Source: Nephrocerus scutellatus (taxonomy: Eukaryota; Arthropoda; Insecta; Diptera; Pipunculidae). From it: a stretch of DNA of 64,000 nt. The notes under the pieces were generated by a model. That model was not told where the DNA came from and searched no databases. It worked only from the letters and a program-made list of their open reading frames with translations. The translations under genes and the position numbers were made by a program. This document shows, in pieces, positions 22,136 to 31,351 of this stretch. The DNA lies in contig OX352763.1 of assembly GCA_947095585.1 (NCBI GenBank), forward strand, positions 42,706,010-42,770,009, in the 5' to 3' direction. Within the stretch, counting starts at the first letter, position 1. Every line of letters begins with the position of its first letter.

Positions 22136-23252
22136 AATGGTTACCTGGAATGCCAATGGTATTCTCAGCAAAAAGCTTGAGCTTGAACTGTTTCTTCATG
22201 TCCATAATATAGATATATGTCTCGTATCTGAATCGCACTTAAACAATCAACATAAAATAAGTCTTCGAGGTTATAAAGTATGTAACGCAGCGTACCCAAG
22301 TAATTACGGTATGGGAGGCAGTGCTGTAATTGTTAAGAATGATATAGATCATTACGAGTTTGGAAAAGTGGAGAACCCAGACATGCAACTAACAATAGTC
22401 ACAATCAATTCTGCCAAACAAAATTTTAATGTGTGTGCATTATATTGTCCGCCCGGACCAAAAATTACAAAAGAAATATACAAAGATGTAATTGCCCAGT
22501 TCGGAGATATGTTTATTCTTGGAGGTGACTACAACGCTAAACATACCGACTGGGGCTCCAGATTAACGCTCACAAGAGGTAGACAACTACGAGAAGCAAT
22601 TAGAGATCTAGGATGTCGTTATCATTCAATAGGAAAGCCTACGTATTGGCCAACTGATACAAACAAAATTCCTGATTTGCTGGATTTTTTTATAACAAAG
22701 AGGATAGCTGAAAATTTCATTAGCATTGATGAAAATTATGACCTCAACTCTGACCATTCTGTAGTTATGCTAACGTTAAGTGAAAAAATTGTCAAAAAAG
22801 CAAGTAAGCCGACTCTTTGCAATTCATCCGCAAATTGGTTGGGCTTTGTGAGAGACTTAGTTGGAAAAATAGACTTATCAGTCCCACTAAATAATATTGA
22901 ACAGTTAGAGCATGCGGCCGAAGTCTTTATGCTGAATATTCAGAACGCAGCATGGAGCAACTCAAAAGTGGTAGAGCATAAAAACGTTAGTAATAAGTAC
23001 CCAGCTCATGTCATTGAGATGTTAAGACTGAAACGCAGGGCTAGAAGAAAATGGCAGCAGTCACGTCACCCTGATGATAAGAGAACCCTAAATAATAAAA
23101 CACAGATTTTGAGCAGAAAAATAAAAAGGCTAAAAGAAAATTCTTTTGTTAGCTACATGGAAAACTTGTCTACAACTAAAGAATCAAACTACTCGTTATG
23201 GAAAGCTACAAGTAATGCGAAAAGACCGGTTTCTCACATGGTCTCACGTTAA
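22116..23252 (+). CDS. Jockey ORF2: APE endonuclease only
   Basis: About 378 codons from ATG at 22116 (MLDKKIRMVTWNANG); a longer in-frame start at 22074 is possible. The APE-type nuclease nicks target DNA to prime reverse transcription. Motifs: TWNANG near the start, VSESH, GGDYNAKHTDWGS, IPDLLDFFIT and NSDHSVV, covering the expected catalytic Asn, Glu, Asp and His positions. After residue ~230 comes the linker (LRLKRRARRKWQQSRHP, KATSNAKRP). The frame then stops at 23252. The reverse transcriptase that normally follows is absent. The nuclease frame itself is open throughout, which suggests a fairly recent insertion. Start chosen because it overlaps the end of ORF1 as in relatives. Confidence 0.8.
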   Translation: MLDKKIRMVTWNANGILSKKLELELFLHVHNIDICLVSESHLNNQHKISLRGYKVCNAAYPSNYGMGGSAVIVKNDIDHYEFGKVENPDMQLTIVTINSAKQNFNVCALYCPPGPKITKEIYKDVIAQFGDMFILGGDYNAKHTDWGSRLTLTRGRQLREAIRDLGCRYHSIGKPTYWPTDTNKIPDLLDFFITKRIAENFISIDENYDLNSDHSVVMLTLSEKIVKKASKPTLCNSSANWLGFVRDLVGKIDLSVPLNNIEQLEHAAEVFMLNIQNAAWSNSKVVEHKNVSNKYPAHVIEMLRLKRRARRKWQQSRHPDDKRTLNNKTQILSRKIKRLKENSFVSYMENLSTTKESNYSLWKATSNAKRPVSHMVSR

Positions 23253-23563
23253 TGTGGAAGCATCAAGTTTGCTTCACAATCAAAACGTTGTGAGGCGACT
23301 TAAACGGACCAACCCGTTAGAGTTGGGTTAAATTTAAAAAAAAATTTAGTAGCGCTCGAAAACTAATTAGTTTTCCAACTGTTTAAAATTATTTAGTACA
23401 ATCCCAAAGAACTGACACGACAATTAATAGTTAACCTATCAAGACTAGTTTTAATATTAACAAGGGAGGAGGTTTTTAGTGGGTGTGAGTCCCACAGTAC
23501 CCACATTGGGTCTCTTTCAAGATTTTCCTCCTTCCCAAAAAAAAAAAAAAAAAAAAAAAAATG
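23253..23563 (+). other. Jockey 3' UTR and poly(A)
   Basis: Ends with GGGAGGAGGTTTTTAGTGGG, a GTGAGTCCCACAGTACCC phrase and TTTTCCTCCTTCCC followed by about 22 A. The join between the endonuclease linker and this UTR lies somewhere after 23252. Confidence 0.7.
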
Positions 23564-23688
23564 CTGTGAGAGTATGCAAAAGTATATAGATCTTAAAGAC
23601 CAATATTTTGAAAAGCAACAAAGCCATTTTTGATGAAAAATTATAATTTTTTATTACTTTTTTATAAACTTTTACGTCACCCCTCGTA

Positions 23689-24780
23689 AAATGATCGACT
23701 TTATTGAATTCATTAACTCCTCCGAGTATTTAATGCCATCAGTGCAATACTGGCGTGCGGGATCCAATGTACCTGACCACGCATTAGGATTCAATTATTC
23801 ATACACTTGTTTTTGATTTCTTCTTAACTTATATTGAATTTCAGTTTCCATTAATAATTACTGCAGGATACGTTATATTAACACATTTTTAGTTTTTGCT
23901 TTGTTTCTTTTCATTTATTTTTAATTACTTCCGTCTTTTTTCTTTTTTGGCTTCACAGTTTTACTAATAACAAACACAACTTCCTGTGCTCATGTTGATA
24001 ATCCCAACAAATTACAGCTACTCTGTTGCTGTACTTATTCCCATGGATCCAAATTCGACCAAGGAGATGAAACTAATTTTGACTTCGTGTATGCAATGAG
24101 TCAATAATTAGAAACTCTCATACAAACTACATTTAACTACAACAAATATCAGTAGCAATCATAATATTAGACATTCGAAGGACAGATTTTTCTAGATTCT
24201 GCTGACAACCTCACAAAAGCTGAAGGGACGAATCGTAATGAATGCCTGACTGTTTGAGTGCACGCCTGCAGAGATGCCAAAGGAAAACGTATTTGTTTAG
24301 GTGTCGGGAATATGGGGCAGGCGACGAATGCCTTCACTCCATTCATAGAGAACCGCAGTGGCACGACCACCAAGGCCCGGAGATTTCTTCTACGTACACC
24401 AAAAGTGAGCCAGACGTCGAATGTTTTGGTTGTATAGTAAAGTAGACCCGCACAATAACGTAATATTAAGCTGGACGACAGGAGCACCAGACACCGCTCC
24501 GTGGAGCTAAGTGGGTTCGCATCGATTTTCAATTCGACCATCGTTAGTTGCATTGGTCTTGCGGTGCGACAACCTCATGCTGCATTGGTAGATGGAAGGA
24601 GGCACAAGAGCTTCTCATAAATAATGAATTACTGGTGCAGTGACATTAGACAATCCTCCCCATTTACTCTCCTTTTCGGACGCTGTATAAACAATTTGGT
24701 TGGTCGAACAGAAAGGAGTGCGCAGCAGAATAAAATACCTGAGCTGAGAGGCAAGTACAAATGCTCAAGGTAGTCGATCG
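23689..24780. other. Unassigned; 128-codon minus frame not supported
   Basis: Upper part AT-rich. From 24160 base composition is more balanced, and a minus-strand frame (24167-24553) stays open for 128 codons, but its sequence shows no domain. It lies just upstream of the putative promoter at 24783. Confidence 0.35.
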
Positions 24781-24782
24781 GG

Positions 24783-25109
24783 TATAAAAGGAACTCAATA
24801 TATGCGATACTTGTGCGAAGGGACACTCGCACTCAGTCATGCAGCAATTCACTTAAGGTGCACCGACCGAAGACCAACAATTTTCATTTAGTTGCGGTTT
24901 TGCTGTTTCTGTTGATGTTGACTTGGGTTAGTGCAGCCCACCGCAAAAAGAAACCTCAAATACTCGAACCTGTCCTTTGAGATTTCTCGTCGTCTTTGAA
25001 ATCATGCGATGAACAGTATACCACACTAAACACACAACGCATTGCATTACGTTGTCGTTCACCGGGGACAACATCTGGCACATTCACACATTTCCTACCG
25101 GTTTGTTAA
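24783..25109 (+). pseudogene. Possible secreted-peptide gene relic with TATA box
   Basis: TATAAAAG at 24783 and an initiator-like TCAGTC at 24833 precede a frame that reads like a signal peptide: FHLVAVLLFLLMLTWVSA, then AHRKKKPQILEPVL and TGA at 24978. The hydrophobic core, small residues before the cut (VSA|A) and basic tail are typical of a short secreted product. No ATG opens the frame: the expected position reads AAT TTT (24879), and the first in-frame ATG (24915) lies inside the hydrophobic core. After TGA the same frame stays open to 25109 with three cysteines. The TATA-to-initiator distance (about 50 bp) is longer than usual. It may be a relic, an exon with an intron I cannot place, or chance. 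Confidence 0.3.
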
Positions 25110-26227
25110 AGGAAATTTTCTGATATTAAAGGAACATATTGAGTTTTTTTTTCAATCAGATTGTTGTCGGTATAAATGAAACCCAAAGTTAGCACTTATA
25201 CTAGTAGATACAAAGTAGCGTACGTAACCTCTGGACTGTTGCGAGTTAAGTAAAAACGATTCAATGACTTAAAGGCAAAGTGTTTTTGACAGTATCTTTC
25301 AATATTTGAATGAGTTCACTTTTTCGATGATTTTTTTCTTTCCTTGTCCTGGCTCTTCGATCGCTCCAGTCACTAAGATCTCCGAGAAACGATTTTAAGA
25401 TATGTCAGGCCGATAAGGCATTTACTTTTTTTCGACACGCGCTTTTCGTTTACTCGCTGCTGTCGAAGTTAAACTTCTTTGACGTTGTAGCCGATATTAC
25501 CACTAAATAAAAAGCCAAAAATAGTCCTACCTATATACCGAATTCCACACAAATCGCTTAAGAAATGGATTAAAAAACAATATTTAAGTCCCTAATGACC
25601 AGATCCCAGAATTTCCATATGAATAAGCATTATAGTCGCATCTTAGTCCTACATATCGAATTTCATGCGCCTCGCTTGATGAATTGCTTAGTTCCCAAAA
25701 TGCTAGACCGTATTGCCAGATCCCAGAATGTCTGTTTAAAAACATGTTAGTCGCTTTTAGTGTAATGGATTGAAATGAAAACGAGACTTTGACTGCTTAA
25801 AAAAAAATTTTATACAAAACAGACACTGAATGGTACATAATTATTTATTTTGATTTAAATTCGACGACAATTTTGTTCAACAGTGATATGAGAAATAATG
25901 TACACAAGACATAATATCAACGGTTCAGTTCAGTTCAGAGAGGGGAAACGCCAGCCTTCTTGCGGTGTGTTTCTGTTCAAAACAGGTTAAAGTGAGCGGT
26001 TCGAAAGATCCTTACTAATCCAATGGATAACTTTTTCGTTGACTCAGTAACCACGCATTTCTTCAATAAGCTTGATGTATAACTCTGCTTTGGAAATATC
26101 GACTGCTACTCGTTGGTTTAACTAAATTCGTAAATAGACTAATAACATAAAATGAAATAATTATTTAATTTATTTATTATTTTATATTATTATAGATTTA
26201 CATATTGTGGATATATTTGGCATATAC
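25110..26227. other. Unassigned; diverged ~120-bp duplication
   Basis: Two adjacent related units (about 25517-25640 and 25641-25752) share TAGTCCTAC, CAGATCCCAGAAT and a TTAGTCGC-type end. Source unknown. Otherwise no feature seen. Confidence 0.4.
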
Positions 26228-26290
26228 AGGGTGGATCCGTTAAGGTGGAAAATACTTAAAGGGCTGATTCCTTGGTTAATTTTATGAAAA
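26228..26290 (+). repeat. Interspersed repeat, inverse of 6978-7055
   Basis: GGGTGGATCCGTTAAGGTGG with TTCCTTGGTTAATTTTATG matches the reverse complement of 6978-7055. It abuts the 3' end of a family A copy at 26291. Confidence 0.6.
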
Positions 26291-27088
26291 AAATCGTATT
26301 CGCGTGCACGTGGCTGGCTGGCTGGGTGGCTGGCTGGCTGGTCAGATTTTCTGATCAATTTTTAACCCACTTCCCAATGCCCGATTATATTGAAATTTTG
26401 TACACATGTATATTTCCGGTGACAATACTTTCTATTAAAATTTGAGGCCCCTCAGACCTCGGGGGTCGGGGGGCTCCCACACAAATATTTTACAAAATTT
26501 ACCCGATTTTTTTAAAATTGTATACAAATGTGTATCTCCGCTGGAAAACACTTTTTGTAAAAATTTTGGAGAGATCGGGCCCCTGGGTCGGGGTGCACCC
26601 ATACAAATTTTATGAAAACAGTTCCCGATTTTTTTCAAATTTTATACGCATGTGTATCTCCGATGGACAAAACTTTTTGAAAATTTTTTGAAGCGATCGG
26701 GCCACGGTGTCGGAGGGCTCCCATACAAATTTTTTTTTTTAACTATCATTTTTCAACGCACTTCCTAAAACCCGATTTCCTGAAATTTTGTACACATATG
26801 TATTTCCAGTGACAATAGTTTCTATTAAAATTTGAGGCCCCTCGGACATCGGGTTTGGGGGGCTCCCATACAAATTTAAAATAAAAATTACCCGAGTTTT
26901 TTCAAATTTTATACACATGTGTATACCCAATAAACTATACTTTTTCTAAAATTTGGTAGTGATCGGGCCTCGGGTTCGGCCGCAAGGCCTTTATAAATTT
27001 TTTAAATATCATATTGTGGAATCAGAATACCGTCGTACTTTAATGACTGTGTGCGATGTGTGCTGCGCATTCGGTATGGTTTTGGTGG

Positions 27089-27128
<40 letters not shown>

Positions 27129-27530
27129 TTAGCTCACGCACAAATGACCCACGCAAATGAAACGAGACATACATGTTTTATGCTTAATTCAACTTACTTA
27201 CTTATTTATTGAATTTTATTTTTATTGATGTCGTTTTTTGTTGTCGATATCAACTTACAGATATACAACAAGTTTTCACAATATTCTGTCATTTGGCGTT
27301 TTCATAAATTAGTTCACAGCAGTCAAAGATTTCTCAAGAAAAATGCTCGTGTTTCTTATTTGCTCAGAGTATGAGCGTGCTCTAAGTGCTCAGAATAAAA
27401 TGATCTGAGCTTTTTCAATTTTAACATCTGATGTCAAATGTTAGGATCGAGGGGCTCCCATATCAATTTCTGCGATTAGAGAATTTATATGAAAAATTTT
27501 AATTCCTATGGGTTGTTTTTTATTTTAATT
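26291..27530 (-). mobile_element. Family A element, long copy
   Basis: On the minus strand: 5' AACCCATAGGAATTAAAATT and a TAATCGCAGAAATTGATATG block (27530-27455); a roughly 450-bp unique part with GAGCATTTTTC-like and CTCAGATCATTTTATTCTGA phrases; a GA/CT microsatellite (27088-27123); then about five satellite units (27000-26380) with the ACACATGTGT start and CCCGATC box; and at the 3' end a GCCAGCCAGCC tract (26308-26342). The unique part matches the copy at 60681-61915 almost throughout, so the two are the same long subtype. The 3' terminal AGAGAATTT motif is replaced here by the 26228 repeat. Confidence 0.75.
27088..27123. repeat. (GA)n microsatellite
   Basis: About 17 GA units within the family A copy. 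The corresponding site in the copy at 61495-61508 has only a short CT run, so the tract has expanded here. Confidence 0.9.
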
Positions 27531-28002
27531 AAAAGTGCGTTGAGTTTTATTTCATCTCATTCTGACAAGTAGGTCGGAATTAAAACCATTTTTTTTTAAG
27601 TGACTCAGAGTAAAGTTAAATTTTTATATGACTGTGGCTGATTCCGTACCGAAAACTTTTTTGTGTTGTGGAACTTAACCAATTAAAATAAGTCTCCTCG
27701 CGAGGTAACTTATATTTCTCTGGCTTGGAAAAAAATCTAATTTGGTTTTTAAAATTACAAAGATGTGTTACAGAACACAATATTTATTTTGATTTTGTTG
27801 TCAAAGCAAGTAAATGGAAATAATTCGGACGATTTTACTGACTTTTTGTGATGGCTGCCAATAAAGTCTGAAATAAGTCTTCGTTTTGGAAACAGTCTTA
27901 CATTTTAATTTAAATAAAATCTTTTGACAATCACAATGGCAATAATAAATATGCTATTTATTTATCGCTCTCCTATTACCGGTTATAGAACAGCTGACAA
28001 GC
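27531..28002. other. No recognisable feature
   Basis: AT-rich; no repeat or motif matched. Confidence 0.45.
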
Positions 28003-28131
28003 CATCTTGTGATAAATTTTTAACACACTTCCTAAAGTCCGATTTTTTTCAAACTTTTTGTAAAAATTTGGAAGTGAAATGGCCCCGCGGACGGGGAGCT
28101 CTTTAACAAAAATTTTAAAAAATTTACCTGA
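28003..28131 (-). repeat. Family A fragment
   Basis: TGATAAATTTTTAACACACT, TTCCTAAAGTCCGATTTTTT and TTTTGTAAAAATTTGGAAGT match the 3' region and one satellite unit in minus orientation. It joins Helitron sequence at about 28132. Confidence 0.7.
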
Positions 28132-29870
28132 TTTAACTCATGATTCGTCCGATTGATTTGCGTAATTCTTTTTTTGTTTTGTACGTAATATTCCCAGAGA
28201 AATTTTCAGTAAAAGAAAATTCAGAAAAATTACAAAAGAAAGTAGGAAAATTTGGAAAACGATATATATAATATATATATATATTTTCTTGGTCAAGGTT
28301 TTTTGTAGTTTTCCCTGACCACAATTCATTGATAAAAGTATTTGGACTCGCGTCGTTCTAAATTCGTGTTCGTTTTTCGTATTGCTTTTTCAATGAATCA
28401 GGAAGAATTCTGAGAAAATAAATTGAAACCGGCTACAAACGTGAGGAATGTGATATATTGTAAATCACATTCCTTCGATTTTTATTTTATTTTGAATTTA
28501 ATAAAGGTCTTAGCCCAACTTATTGCCGTGACGTAAGTCATTCAGGGAGTCATCCCTTGGCAATAAGTCTCTATATAAAAAAAAAAAAATATTAAGGAAA
28601 TAACTCATTTGAATGTTTTTGGTTAAATGAAAAATCTGGAAAAACGCATTGCAGCTTAAATTAAAATAAAACTAAATTTTTGTGTACTTTTGTGTTGATT
28701 CGCGATCTGTCCAAAAAAAGTCGTTATTCCATTTCTATGTGGGTGCCGTGGCTCAGTGGAAATGAGCATGGCTACTGAGCAGGGGTTTTGTGGTTCGAAT
28801 CCCAGTAACACCAAAAGTATTTTTCACGGTGTCCCACCACTCGCGACTGGGTGACAAACGTTCCGAGAGTAATGTCTTGTCACGGAAAGCTTCTCATTTC
28901 GCCGTTCGGATCTGGACTTAAATTGTAGGTCCCTTCCATTTGTGTCCAAAAATATACATGCTCAACACGAATGGTTGGACCGCAATGGTCTGTCGCGCCG
29001 AATATTATTATTATTATTTAATTTCTATTCCAAAGATTCCAATAGTTGGCGCTACGTGCGCAAATGTCGTTTGACAGCTAGTCCATTTGCACGGTCTTTC
29101 TTTTGCGATCTGTCAACGCATCCCAATGATGACGACCGACATGCAATTGGACTTTAAGCGCTTGCAGTTTTCAGTGCGGCTTGCATTCGCAATTACAATA
29201 AACAAATCACACGGGCAGGCAATGAGCGTTTCCCGCATTAACTTTAAAATTCTATGCTTCTGGAATGGTCAATTGTGTGTCGCCTGTTCTCGTGTCGGAA
29301 AGCCATCAGTTTGTTTGTTTACGCGCCAGACAACAAAACAAATAAAAACATTGCGTGTAACTTTTACGCGCACTTGGAGTAAAACTTATTTAATGTTGTG
29401 GACAAAAAGTCACCCAAAAGACCCCAAAAAGACCATCAAAAGAACTCTAAAACCCAAAAAGAATCATAAAAAGACATCCGAAGAACCTCAAAATACCCTC
29501 AAAATAATCTTTAAAAACCCCCTAAAATTTCATTAAAGACCCCAAAATTACCCTCAAAATACCCCCAAAAGACCTTCAAAACATACTCAATAGACTTCGA
29601 AAAAGACCCTCATAAGACACAAAAAGACTCACAAAGGCCCCCAAAGGATTATCAAAAGACAATCAAAAGACCTTCAAAAGACCTTCAAAAGACCACAAAA
29701 GAGGCTTAAAATCCATCAAAAACCCTCAAAAGACAACCCAAATGACCCAAAGGACCCCCAAAAGAACTTTAAAGGACCCAGAAAAGACCCCCAAGAGGAC
29801 CCTTAAAAATGTAACACAACAATGGGATTAATAATGTGACTAATAATCGCAGTGTGAGTACGGGAACAGA
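28132..29870 (+). mobile_element. Helitron remnant with helicase C-terminus and SINE
   Basis: The body begins with ACTCATGATTCGTCCGATTG (Helitron core also at 48998). A helicase C-terminus follows on the plus strand: LDFKRLQFSVRLAFAITINK, SHGQAMSV and NGQLCVACSRVGKPSVCLF (29150-29325), carrying the C-S-R-V-G-K-P motif. The frame then runs into Lys/Pro/Thr-rich residues encoded by an AAAAGACCC minisatellite (29400-29810). TAACACAACAATGGG near 29812 parallels 49436, but the CTAG end is lost. An inserted SINE (28739-29020) interrupts the region upstream of the helicase relic. A small hairpin AGGAATGTGAT...ATCACATTCCT is at 28444-28473. Neither 5' TC end nor Rep domain is present. Confidence 0.8.
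28739..29020 (+). mobile_element. tRNA-derived SINE, full-length with TSD
   Basis: About 282 bp flanked by ATTTCTAT (28731-28738 and 29021-29028). The head has a Pol III A-box (TGGCTCAGTGGAAATG, 28749) and B-box (GGTTCGAATCCC, 28792), as in tRNA-derived SINEs. The body includes CACGGTGTCCCACCACTCGC and CCATTTGTGTCCAAAAATAT, and the tail is (ATT)n at 29001-29018. The Helitron copies near 14490 and 49280 show the empty site. Best copy of three in the window. Confidence 0.9.
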
Positions 29871-30782
29871 CCTAATAATTTCGGCTATTTTTCTTAAGCT
29901 ATTTATAAAAAAAAATATTTTTATGTTTTTTACAGATGTACAAAAAACGATTTCAGGCAAAAGATACCTTTTGGTTTTTGCAGCGGCTTTGTGGTCCCAA
30001 TAAATAATACATAAACGCTTATATTCATTTGCACTTAATATTAACTTTACACACATACTGTAACTATTATTGTATGAAGTGTACAGCAAATAAAATAAAT
30101 ATCAATTAATTTTAAAAGCCAAAAGAATAGGATATCATTATTTAGTTGATATTTTGGGAGATTTACCCCTCTTTCATTAACTACAACAATAACACATGCA
30201 ACAAAATAATGTAAACAAAACATTCTCGGCTTTCGTGTTGGTTTTTTCGAGAAAAAATCTGCGCTCGAGCGCAAAACAAAAAAAAACACGACATAACTCC
30301 CACTGTATAACTCTCCGGTTCCGAAGAGAAGTGGGCTGCTTATTGACCTATGAATCATCGAATACCAAATGGGAAAATGAGAATTGAAACTACCCCTATA
30401 TAACACTAATGCCTCTTTCGATTTGCTAAAACAATACCCGAAACCATACCCAAGGGTAAGCAACAAAAATGGCAGGGTTTTCGTGGTGAATGGTTTGCAC
30501 ATAGAACGCCAAACCAAAACCAAATTTGACAAGAACAACAAACTGAGAAATTAGTCTGCTTGCTCTCTCTTCACCATCTGGCTGAGTAAACGAAACCTTA
30601 CCCGGCGATTGACGACGGGTAGCAAAGTTACAGTGTCGGTTACAAAACCTTGCAAATAAAACGCAAAATAAAATTGTAGCCCGGGTACAGTTTGCAAATA
30701 GAACGCCAAGCCAAAACCTAGAGGGAGAATTTTTAACTCTACCCTACAAATCGAAAGAGCTATAAGTTACTTTACTAATCAT
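29871..30782. other. Unassigned; possible small TIR element 30413-30759
   Basis: CTCTTTCGATTTG at 30413 and its exact inverse at 30747-30759 bracket about 347 bp. Inside, a GTTTGCACATAGAACGCCAA phrase occurs twice in direct orientation (about 30492 and 30689). This could be a small MITE, but I could not find a target duplication. The rest (29871-30412) shows nothing. Confidence 0.4.
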
Positions 30783-31195
30783 ATACTTAATTTTACTTTC
30801 TTTTACTAGTAGTAAAAGTAAGTATAGTAATCATGAAAATTTTCGAACTCGGGATTTTTGCAGACTTACCCCATACCGTATCTTCTGAGTCAGAAAAAGC
30901 AAAAAAAAAATCTCTGGCTGTGTGTCTGTGGCTCTGTGTCCACTCTACAGCCCAGACGGCTGAATTGATTGAGACGAAAATTGATATTTAAGCTTTTTAC
31001 ATAAATTGGGATGGCCCAGTTGATTTTGGCGGAAATCGGTCAAACGGAAGTGGTAGTCGTAGTAGTAAACTACTATGAGAAAATGCAAAAAAAAAAATGG
31101 AAAAAAAATTTAATATACATTTACTGAAGATTCTGGACCCGTCCGTAAAAGAAAGTCGTGTTGTGCCCACACCTTCATTTTTTGAATTCGAGTTT
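30783..31195 (+). mobile_element. DINE-1-like element (family B)
   Basis: Starts with TTTTACTTTCTTTTACTAGT and AGTAATCATGAAAATTTTCG, then TTCTGAGTCAGAAAAAGC, a short GTCTGTGG/CTGTGTC tract, AGCCCAGACGGCTGAATTGA, and ends with TATACATTTACTGAAGATTC and TCCGTAAAAGAAAGTCGT. Two further copies are at 58864-59345 and (inverted) 36660-37750. Helentron-associated INE elements such as Drosophila DINE-1 have the same plan: a short 5' inverted motif, a GTCY microsatellite and no coding capacity. Assignment by architecture. Confidence 0.7.
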
Positions 31196-31351
31196 CATTT
31201 TCCCATTCATTTATCAATAGAAACATGAAATATACAAGACAAGTTTTGGCATTATATCTACGTGGAAAGCACTAGGAACTATGCAATTTTATTGAAAAAT
31301 ATTGCTGTGAACTACAAACGCAACGTTAGATAGTTAGATGCATAGTGCATT

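Larger units (their letters stand above)
21341..23563 (+). mobile_element. Jockey-clade retroposon, RT deleted
   Basis: It contains the gag C-terminal half (21345-22135), an endonuclease ORF (22116-23252), a 3' UTR and a pure A tract (about 23540-23561). The mariner reading frame on each side joins across it, with AAATGCTG at both borders as target duplication, so the ends are well fixed. It is 5'-truncated inside gag and lacks the reverse transcriptase, which should lie between the endonuclease linker and the 3' UTR. It therefore could not have copied itself in this form; it either used RT in trans or lost the RT after insertion. Confidence 0.8.
20812..23686 (+). mobile_element. mariner transposon, 5'-truncated, split by Jockey
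   Basis: Plus-strand pieces of a mariner transposase: KIVTADESWIFACETE and GQSTVCVFQLEE, KQMG...HES, HHNNAS, then ELMSHPPYSPDLDPNDFFLF (the mariner YSPDLxPNDFF signature), GQRFLSPEQAVEAIKNHV and DCKKCFYKC to 21342. The frame is cut by a retroposon at about 21341 and resumes after its poly(A) at 23564 with QKYIDLKDQYFEKQQSHF and a stop near 23634. The first Asp (ADES) and third Asp (SPD) are present; the second reads Asn (HHNNAS rather than HHDNAS). The N-terminus and 5' TIR are missing. A plausible 3' end is ACGTCACCCCTCG|TA at 23686. Confidence 0.85.

Noticed and set aside
24167..24553. 128-codon minus frame as a host gene
   Set aside because: No domain, no start context, no supporting neighbour; length is within chance for balanced-GC DNA.
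30047..30541. 164-codon minus frame
   Set aside because: Phe/Leu-rich low-complexity translation of AT-rich DNA with no motif; probably chance.
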